Part shown: in pieces, positions 58,501 through 64,000 of the stretch
How the letters are laid out: every line of letters starts with the position of its first letter
How positions within the stretch are numbered: the stretch's first letter is position 1
IMG/VR virus record: IMGVR_UViG_3300013126_000016
Location: 1 to 64,000 of that record
Reading direction: 5' to 3' (one strand)
DNA: 64,000 nt
DNA from: a virus
Program-made: the position numbers and the translations under genes
Notes under the pieces: model-generated
The model's database searches: none
What the model was told of the DNA's origin: nothing
What the model saw: only the letters and a program-made list of their open reading frames with translations

Positions 58501-60783
58501 TTAGATAATTGTTATTTTACAAACAGAGTTTTTACAGACTTTTATATTAGAGCTAATATTTAAAGGACCGAGACAACATATAAACAAATCATTTAATTTA
58601 AAAGAAAGATTGTAGTTAGAATAAAGTGGAGACCAAACACCTACAGGCATAATAAGGTTAGTAATAAAAGTATAACCTGTAGGGCAATAAGTATTAGAGT
58701 GTAAAGGCATTAAAGGCAGAAATTCAGAGACAGGATAAACATATTTATCATTAGAAAAAACAGTACCAGTAGAATTAGAGTCAATTGGGAACCCAGGAGT
58801 AGTTCTTTCTGCTAGAGAGTTATATTTTTTAGTAATAGAATCAATAGTAATAGTATTTTCTTTTGGATAGAAAGCAATAGCTGTGTATTGATCTTCATAT
58901 AGAACCTTATTTCTATAGTCTAATCTATTAACTAAACCTGTATAAATAGATTTGTCAGAGTAAGTTGAAGAATTTAAATCTTTTAAAGAAAGATAATAAG
59001 GTGTAGAACTGTACTGAACAGAAAAGTTTTGTTTTAATAAGAAGTTAAGTTTGTTTAAAAGAAAATCTTGATGAGAAGAGGTAAGGGGGAATTGTATAAA
59101 CTCTTTTATAAAAGGGTCTAATAAAGTATTAATTATAGGTTTTATAATATATTCAGGTAAAAAATTAGCTATAGGAAGCCATAAATTAATTAGAATACGT
59201 AAGAGAAAGCCAGAAGAATAAAAAATAGGTAAACGAAGTAAGCTGTAAACTATAAAGAAATTAAAATAACACTGAGAATAAGTATATATAAGAGAACCTA
59301 TAGAAGTAGACTTGTCTTCCTCTTTATCAGGGTTAGACCATTCAACACCTTCTGGTAGAAAAGATATAATAAGGTCTTTAGAATAGCTACAGAAAGCTTC
59401 TGCTTCTAAAGCAAAAGTATCAAATGCAGAAGGAGTCACTAAATCTGATTTAAAATGGAAACAAGATAAAGGAACAATGTTATAAATAGGCTGTGAAGTT
59501 ACTTCATTAAATATAGACTGGTTATAGAAAGTTTCTAGCAATTGAACAGTCCAATAAGGTCTGTTATTAAAAGAATAGAGATTTATAAGACTAGCAATAA
59601 GAAAATCATCATCAGAATAAGTTGTACTGTTAAGGCGATTTTTACTGTAAAAAGAGATAAGACTTAAAGAAGTAGTAGGGGAGAACTGACAATGCCACCA
59701 GAATTTATAAGTACAGATTGTTAAACTAGACGATTCATTAAAGAGAGAATAAAATAGATTGTCTGGTAATTCAGGTAAATTATTGAAAGAAACAAAAAGT
59801 CTAGCTGCTTTTTCATGAATAGTAGAGTCATAATCTAATTGTAGATAATAGTTAAAGAGTAAAGAAGCTATAACAGAAGTTTTAAAGGAAGTAGAAAATA
59901 AATCAACTTCGCCATTAGTGTAATTTTCACAGCAAAAGCCAGTGGAGTAATCAAAGGAATTACAGGTAATATAACAAAATGCTTTGCATAAGTTTAAGCA
60001 GTCTACATAAAAGTTAGATATAAGATTACTAAAATAATTAATATTAGTAAGGTAATGAAGGGCTTTAGAAATAGAGAGACCTAAGAGAGCATTTTCATAA
60101 AAAGAGAAATCAGAAGAGGTGTTAGAAGGATCTAAACTAGAAAGACCAGAAGAGATAGGGGGGGAGAAACGGAATCTATTTTCTTGGAAAGTGATTAAAG
60201 ATTTAGTAGAAGATATCTGGAGTAGTTCTATAAGTTGAGAAACTACAAGTTCTGGTTTATTAAGAGAGCAAGCAAGGATAAGACCCCAAGAAGAGGAAAT
60301 TAAAGTTTTAGTAGAAGAATTAGAATAAGTGGAAGATAAGATACCTTTATTCTTACTAGGAATAATATGTTTAACGCTCGAGTCGTTATCTACTAAATAA
60401 CAATAAACTTCTACATTAGGATAATTAGGTAAAGAGTTATCAAAATCTCTAGTAAGAGTAGATTCTGTATTTTTAAGATATAAAGCAGGACTTAATTTAG
60501 TGAAGCGAGACTCAGAGTTATTAGTTACAGTAGAGAGGATATAATCGTAGCGAATAGGAGTTCTAAAAGAAGTTTTAGAAGAAGTTAAAGTAGAATGAGA
60601 GCATAGAAAAGGCTGAGAAAAAGAAGGAGTTTTAAAGTAAGTAGTATAGCTAGGGTTTAATAAAGACAGTGATATATTTCTAGAGCGTGAATACAGTTCT
60701 GAATAGAAAGATGAAGGGAATAATTCAAATATAGAAGTAATAGATGAACCGTTTATCTTAGTAAACCAATTATTATAAGTCAT
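58501..60783 (-). CDS. Large tail/baseplate protein, unrecognised
   Basis: The protein has 760 residues and lies directly after the baseplate J gene, where a wedge or tail protein I is expected. It is rich in Ser, Tyr, Phe and Leu, with about a dozen Cys spread along it (FYVDCLNLCKAFCYITCNSF near 260). The C-terminal part has strand-rich segments (TAIAFYPKENTITIDSITKK). No motif supports an enzyme. Structural role inferred from position only. Confidence 0.65.
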   Translation of the reverse strand: MTYNNWFTKINGSSITSIFELFPSSFYSELYSRSRNISLSLLNPSYTTYFKTPSFSQPFLCSHSTLTSSKTSFRTPIRYDYILSTVTNNSESRFTKLSPALYLKNTESTLTRDFDNSLPNYPNVEVYCYLVDNDSSVKHIIPSKNKGILSSTYSNSSTKTLISSSWGLILACSLNKPELVVSQLIELLQISSTKSLITFQENRFRFSPPISSGLSSLDPSNTSSDFSFYENALLGLSISKALHYLTNINYFSNLISNFYVDCLNLCKAFCYITCNSFDYSTGFCCENYTNGEVDLFSTSFKTSVIASLLFNYYLQLDYDSTIHEKAARLFVSFNNLPELPDNLFYSLFNESSSLTICTYKFWWHCQFSPTTSLSLISFYSKNRLNSTTYSDDDFLIASLINLYSFNNRPYWTVQLLETFYNQSIFNEVTSQPIYNIVPLSCFHFKSDLVTPSAFDTFALEAEAFCSYSKDLIISFLPEGVEWSNPDKEEDKSTSIGSLIYTYSQCYFNFFIVYSLLRLPIFYSSGFLLRILINLWLPIANFLPEYIIKPIINTLLDPFIKEFIQFPLTSSHQDFLLNKLNFLLKQNFSVQYSSTPYYLSLKDLNSSTYSDKSIYTGLVNRLDYRNKVLYEDQYTAIAFYPKENTITIDSITKKYNSLAERTTPGFPIDSNSTGTVFSNDKYVYPVSEFLPLMPLHSNTYCPTGYTFITNLIMPVGVWSPLYSNYNLSFKLNDLFICCLGPLNISSNIKVCKNSVCKITII

Positions 60784-60785
60784 AA

Positions 60786-61874
60786 TTAACTAGGGTATGA
60801 TACATTAATAGAGGATAATACTATAATCTCATTAATATCTGCTGTAACATCAGAGGAAGGTTCAAGGACTGTACAATCTTGGACGAGAGGTAGAACAGAG
60901 AATTTAATAAGACTTATGGGTAAAGGTTGGTTAATATCAAGAGAGTTAACGGAGGAGTAGAGAGCTTCAGATATTTGACTATTAAGGGAGGAGATATTAT
61001 AATCAGAGCTATAAGGTGTAACTTTAATAGAGATAGAAACTGATTTAACGGTAGCGTTATTAACGGAAACAATAATACCAGCAGGAATATAAGGTTCAAG
61101 ATAGGAAGTAAGAGAATCAACTTCTATAGAAGAGTAAGAATTAAGAAAATTAACCCATACTTCTACGATACCGGGTATTCTAGTTTTAACATAACTTCTA
61201 GTTACGCCAGTATATGCTTGGAGTACACTTTTTAGAGTAGAAATAGAGTAAGGATGATTATTAGAGTATAAATAATAAAAGTAGCGGGCGCGGAGGGAAA
61301 AATCTGATTCTTCATCACTACCTCCGAAAAACCCTTCAGAGAAAGAAGTTTTAGAACTAGCTTTACCTACAAAAAAACGTATAGTAGGCTCAGTAGATAT
61401 TAACTCCGAGTTAAACAAGGGGGTTCCAGCACTAAGGTTGTAAGAAGAACCAGGTACAAATGAAGCAACGTTAACTAAAGTATTCTGCTCTGGATTAGTA
61501 GAAGTTGAAACAGCTGATAATGTATAAAATTGAGAACCTGAATTAGTATCTGTTAACACAGTACCCTGCTGTACTAAAATAGATTTAGAAGTAGGTAATA
61601 TAGTCACAACACCTTCTGAATAAGAAGGAGAAGTGCGGGTAACCAAATAAGAAGTAAGGGAATCAAGGTCGGAGCCAGAAGCTGTAAGGGGAGAATAAGA
61701 AGTAATAAGGGAAGCTAAGCGGAGTTCAAGGTTTTGGATAACAGCGGAGTTAGCTCTAGCAAGAGTATAGAGAGGGGAAGATGGATTAGGATCTAAAGAA
61801 AGGGGGCTGGAAGTAGATCTTATAGTAGAAAGATATTCATCAAGGATAGATTGAAAGTTTCTAGGAGAGAACAT
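60786..61874 (-). CDS. Baseplate J-like protein
   Basis: The protein has 362 residues. Family signs: an N-terminal helical part with LARANSAVIQNLELRLASLI, GSDLDSLTSYLVTRTSPSYS near 65-84, LVQQGTVLTDTNSGSQFYTL near 102-121, GGSDEESDFSLRARYFY near 193-209, then STLKSVLQAYTGVTRSYVKT and IPGIVEVWVNF. This is the layout of the J/gp6 wedge of contractile tails. Together with the gp25-like gene upstream in the same transcript it shows a myovirus-type baseplate. Confidence 0.9.
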   Translation of the reverse strand: MFSPRNFQSILDEYLSTIRSTSSPLSLDPNPSSPLYTLARANSAVIQNLELRLASLITSYSPLTASGSDLDSLTSYLVTRTSPSYSEGVVTILPTSKSILVQQGTVLTDTNSGSQFYTLSAVSTSTNPEQNTLVNVASFVPGSSYNLSAGTPLFNSELISTEPTIRFFVGKASSKTSFSEGFFGGSDEESDFSLRARYFYYLYSNNHPYSISTLKSVLQAYTGVTRSYVKTRIPGIVEVWVNFLNSYSSIEVDSLTSYLEPYIPAGIIVSVNNATVKSVSISIKVTPYSSDYNISSLNSQISEALYSSVNSLDINQPLPISLIKFSVLPLVQDCTVLEPSSDVTADINEIIVLSSINVSYPS

Positions 61875-61883
61875 AATAACTAA

Positions 61884-62297
61884 TTAAATATTAATAGATA
61901 AAGAATCTGAGCCTACTCTAAAAGAGACAGAAGTTTCGCTTATAGAATTACCATAAACTTTAACAGAGTTAATTCTAGATTCGTACTGAAGACTTTCAAT
62001 AATAGAATTATAAAAATCAGTAGAGTTTATTTCTTCCTCTGGAAGAGAAACGTAATCCTGTAAATCTGAACCATAAGTTTCGTCTATTAAAGTTAGTTTA
62101 AGTGGTACGTCTCCTAGTAAAGGATTAGAATCTTCAAACTCTGGTTCTAAAATATAACGAGAATATGCGTTTATATGAGTAGATAACCTGCATTTAACTT
62201 CTTTAGAAATAACATCTAAACTAAAGAGCCAGTTAGTAGATAAATCTCCATCAATAAATTGAAGGCCTTTAAGCTGAAAGTATTGTTGCATAATCAA
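61884..62297 (-). CDS. gp25-like baseplate wedge protein
   Basis: The protein has 137 residues. It starts QQYFQLKGLQFIDGDLSTNW, with later VPLKLTLIDETYGSD and a beta-rich end ETSVSFRVGSDSLSI. Size, position before baseplate J and the last strands fit the gp25/GpW-type wedge family, but identity is low. The start overlaps the end of the 62294 gene by 4 bases (ATGA). Confidence 0.6.
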   Translation of the reverse strand: MIMQQYFQLKGLQFIDGDLSTNWLFSLDVISKEVKCRLSTHINAYSRYILEPEFEDSNPLLGDVPLKLTLIDETYGSDLQDYVSLPEEEINSTDFYNSIIESLQYESRINSVKVYGNSISETSVSFRVGSDSLSINI

Positions 62298-62902
62298 AGA
62301 GAAATAGGTAAAGAGGAATCTTGTTCAAAACCAAAACGAAATGTACTAATAGATTTATCAATAGACCAAGATCTATCAGTTACGTTAACTAAGCCTTTAT
62401 TAAAAGGTTCATAGAGACCTAATACTAACCTATAATTTCCCTTGTCCCACAATCCTGAAGAATTAAATGATATAGTAGAGTAGTTAAATAGGTCATTACC
62501 AACTAATAAGAGAACTGAATCTTTTATGAGTGACCAACCTAAAAAACCTTGTTTATGGTATTTAGGGAGAGAGAGGTTAACAAAAAGGGAACCGAGGGGG
62601 GTGTTAGGGGAGATAATTTTATAAGAGAGAGGAGGGGGTGTAAAGAGTTTATTAACAGAAGCGTAAGAATTAACAGAAATATTAGAGAGATCCCCCGAGA
62701 TAAGAGTTGCTGTATTTTTAGAAGAAATATATAAAGAGCAAGTAGAAGCTGTAATTATTTGACCAACGATGGGGATTGATTCTGTGAGGGGTTGTAAAGT
62801 AATTGTTTGTTGCGTAAAGTCTATAGATTCTATTACAAAATCAACTTCTGTATTTTTTACAGATTGAGAGTAATAAGAAGATGCTGGTTTAAGATTTAGC
62901 AT
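62294..62902 (-). CDS. Hypothetical baseplate-operon protein
   Basis: The protein has 202 residues. The first part (VDFVIESIDFTQQTITLQPL) is a beta barrel-like start; the rest is Ser/Leu-rich (GFLGWSLIKDSVLLLVG). It lies 9 bases after the 62912 gene. Probable structural protein; no family was recognised. Confidence 0.65.
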   Translation of the reverse strand: MLNLKPASSYYSQSVKNTEVDFVIESIDFTQQTITLQPLTESIPIVGQIITASTCSLYISSKNTATLISGDLSNISVNSYASVNKLFTPPPLSYKIISPNTPLGSLFVNLSLPKYHKQGFLGWSLIKDSVLLLVGNDLFNYSTISFNSSGLWDKGNYRLVLGLYEPFNKGLVNVTDRSWSIDKSISTFRFGFEQDSSLPISL

Positions 62903-62911
62903 ATTAGTAAA

Positions 62912-63283
62912 TTAATAGACAGTACGTTGAGTTTGGGGATTAGGGCTAGTAGTAGAGGGGTATGTAGGAAGAGTAGGGGAAGGGGGAGCAGTTTCTTTAG
63001 TAGGGGGTGGGTCTACTTTAGGTTTCTTTTTAGAACTGCCTTTAAACATTTCCCCTAATTTTTTTAGAGCCCATTTCTGGGCATTATTAGCTATTCTCAA
63101 TCCTTCTTTTTTTAGTTCTTCTTCTACTATAGCTTGTACCTGTTCTTGACTTAGAAGGTCAACATCATCTTCTAGTAATCTGTTTTCTATTTTTTTTAAT
63201 AGAGGACTTTCAGCTGTTTTAGAGTTACTAGCTACTGAGCCAGTAGGAGTAGGACTATTAGTATTAATATTATAAGAACTCAT
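62912..63283 (-). CDS. Pro-rich hypothetical protein
   Basis: The protein has 123 residues. A Ser/Thr/Pro start is followed by a charged helix (LLKKIENRLLEDDVDLLSQE) then a Lys-rich linker and a Pro/Thr tail (DPPPTKETAPPSPTLPTYPS). It may link baseplate parts. No motif was recognised. Confidence 0.6.
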   Translation of the reverse strand: MSSYNINTNSPTPTGSVASNSKTAESPLLKKIENRLLEDDVDLLSQEQVQAIVEEELKKEGLRIANNAQKWALKKLGEMFKGSSKKKPKVDPPPTKETAPPSPTLPTYPSTTSPNPQTQRTVY

Positions 63284-63293
63284 AGGATTAAAA

Positions 63294-64000
63294 TTAAGAA
63301 TTAGCGGCAGATTGAACTTGATTAGAGGAAGAAGTAGTAGGAATACCAGCGGCTTTTACAGGGTCTGGATTAAGAATAGTATTAGTGTCTAAGTCCATAA
63401 TAGGGCGAGCGGAACCCCCCATGCCTATTTGAACTATGCTACCTTGGATTCTAGTAATAGAACTTGAAGCTAAAGACAATTCTCCTTGAGAAGATATATA
63501 AAAACTATTTTGAGCATATAAATTAGTATCTGTTTTACTTTTTATAGATACGTCTTCTTTTGTTTGTACTTGGTAGCTATTAGCTATTAAATAAGAATCT
63601 TTATCTGCTTCATTATAGATAATACCTTTTGTTCTAAGAATACTATTAGTTGAGCACTGAGTATTAATCTGGCCTGCTAATATATCATAATTTTGGTCTA
63701 CTTGGACTTTGAGAGAGCCTGTTTGTTGAAGAGTCTTTTCTTTAGTAGAACTATAATAATTAACATTTCCTATGTAAAAAGAGCCTGAAGATTGGTTTAT
63801 ATAGTTACTATTTTGATTTACATATAAATCCGTAGAACGTTGCCAATTAAACTTAGAAGAGACCTTAAATGTATTAGTAATAGAGTTAAAACAATTACCT
63901 ACAACAGAAAAATTATCGGAGACATTAAGATTAAGAGGGGAAATAGTTTCAAAACAGTGAGAAGATATAAAGCGGAAGTTATAAGCTTGATTATGAGAAG
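63294..64000 (-). CDS. Baseplate spike/hub-like protein, partial
   Basis: The frame is open from the right edge to the stop at 63294-63296 (about 235 residues, N-terminus missing). A short internal TTG at 63479 is not a real start. The sequence is a long run of short strands with Asn, Ser, Tyr and Gln, such as STDLYVNQNSNYINQSSGSF and SYQVQTKEDVSIKSKTDTNL, then SIVQIGMGGSARPIMDLDTN. This repeated pattern fits the beta-helix of phage spike proteins (gp5/VgrG-like). The start of the gene lies outside the window, so family membership cannot be checked. Confidence 0.75.
   Translation of the reverse strand, partial: SHNQAYNFRFISSHCFETISPLNLNVSDNFSVVGNCFNSITNTFKVSSKFNWQRSTDLYVNQNSNYINQSSGSFYIGNVNYYSSTKEKTLQQTGSLKVQVDQNYDILAGQINTQCSTNSILRTKGIIYNEADKDSYLIANSYQVQTKEDVSIKSKTDTNLYAQNSFYISSQGELSLASSSITRIQGSIVQIGMGGSARPIMDLDTNTILNPDPVKAAGIPTTSSSNQVQSAANS

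Noticed and set aside
63294-63479. Short gene starting at TTG 63479
   Set aside because: The frame continues open without a stop to the window edge, so this is only the end of a larger gene.

Overview
The window looks like part of the genome of a large myovirus (contractile-tailed phage) of a cyanobacterium. The phage call rests on a terminase large subunit, a baseplate J protein, a gp25-like wedge protein and a spike-like protein cut by the right edge. The host call rests on a 53-residue NblA (phycobilisome degradation) gene at 18637-18798 on the minus strand, supported by a XisF-like serine recombinase and a Calx-beta protein. The DNA is AT-rich and is punctuated by many short GC-rich palindromes of the form GGTAGCCGCGCGGCTACC. 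Both window ends cut through tail or baseplate genes, so this is an internal piece of a larger genome.

Layout. 1-3687 (minus): a repeat-rich tail or fibre-like protein running off the left edge. 3807-5113 (plus): a GIY-YIG/Mug113 protein and a spore-photoproduct-lyase-like radical SAM protein. 5294-10878 (plus): a replication/repair operon with a possible divergent sliding clamp, a family-4-like uracil-DNA glycosylase, an SF2 helicase interrupted by a class-3-type intein, and an acidic protein. 10963-18007 (plus): eight small to medium proteins, mostly unrecognised, including three TPR-like proteins and a ParA/MinD-like protein with a ruined P-loop; most are separated by GC-rich hairpins. 18008-18636: a gene-free stretch with a 43-bp tandem array and AT-rich palindromes, a possible replication origin or structured RNA. 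18637-18798 (minus): nblA. 18909-36928 (plus): small genes, a DnaX-like clamp loader, DNA-binding proteins, a DUF4346-thymidylate synthase fusion, a primase, a RuvC-like resolvase, a RecB-type nuclease, ribonucleotide reductase (nrdB then nrdA) and a Dps ferritin. 36917-64000 (minus): a serine recombinase, a 5263-residue multi-enzyme protein, a Calx-beta protein, an ABC-type ATPase, the terminase and the baseplate genes.

How it fits together. The plus-strand genes supply DNA replication, nucleotide supply (RNR, thymidylate synthase) and repair (UDG, resolvase, nuclease, SPL-like). NblA would dismantle the host light-harvesting antenna and free amino acids. The minus-strand block builds the particle. 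Its giant protein carries two nuclease domains and at least four cell-wall-acting domains, which suggests a role in DNA entry, host-wall penetration or lysis.

Two large-scale patterns stand out. The plus strand is C-richer than G on the left and G-richer on the right even where the genes switch to the minus strand, with the change near 18-23 kb. More locally, many GC-rich palindromes, including those inside genes, sit where the plus strand changes from G-rich to C-rich.
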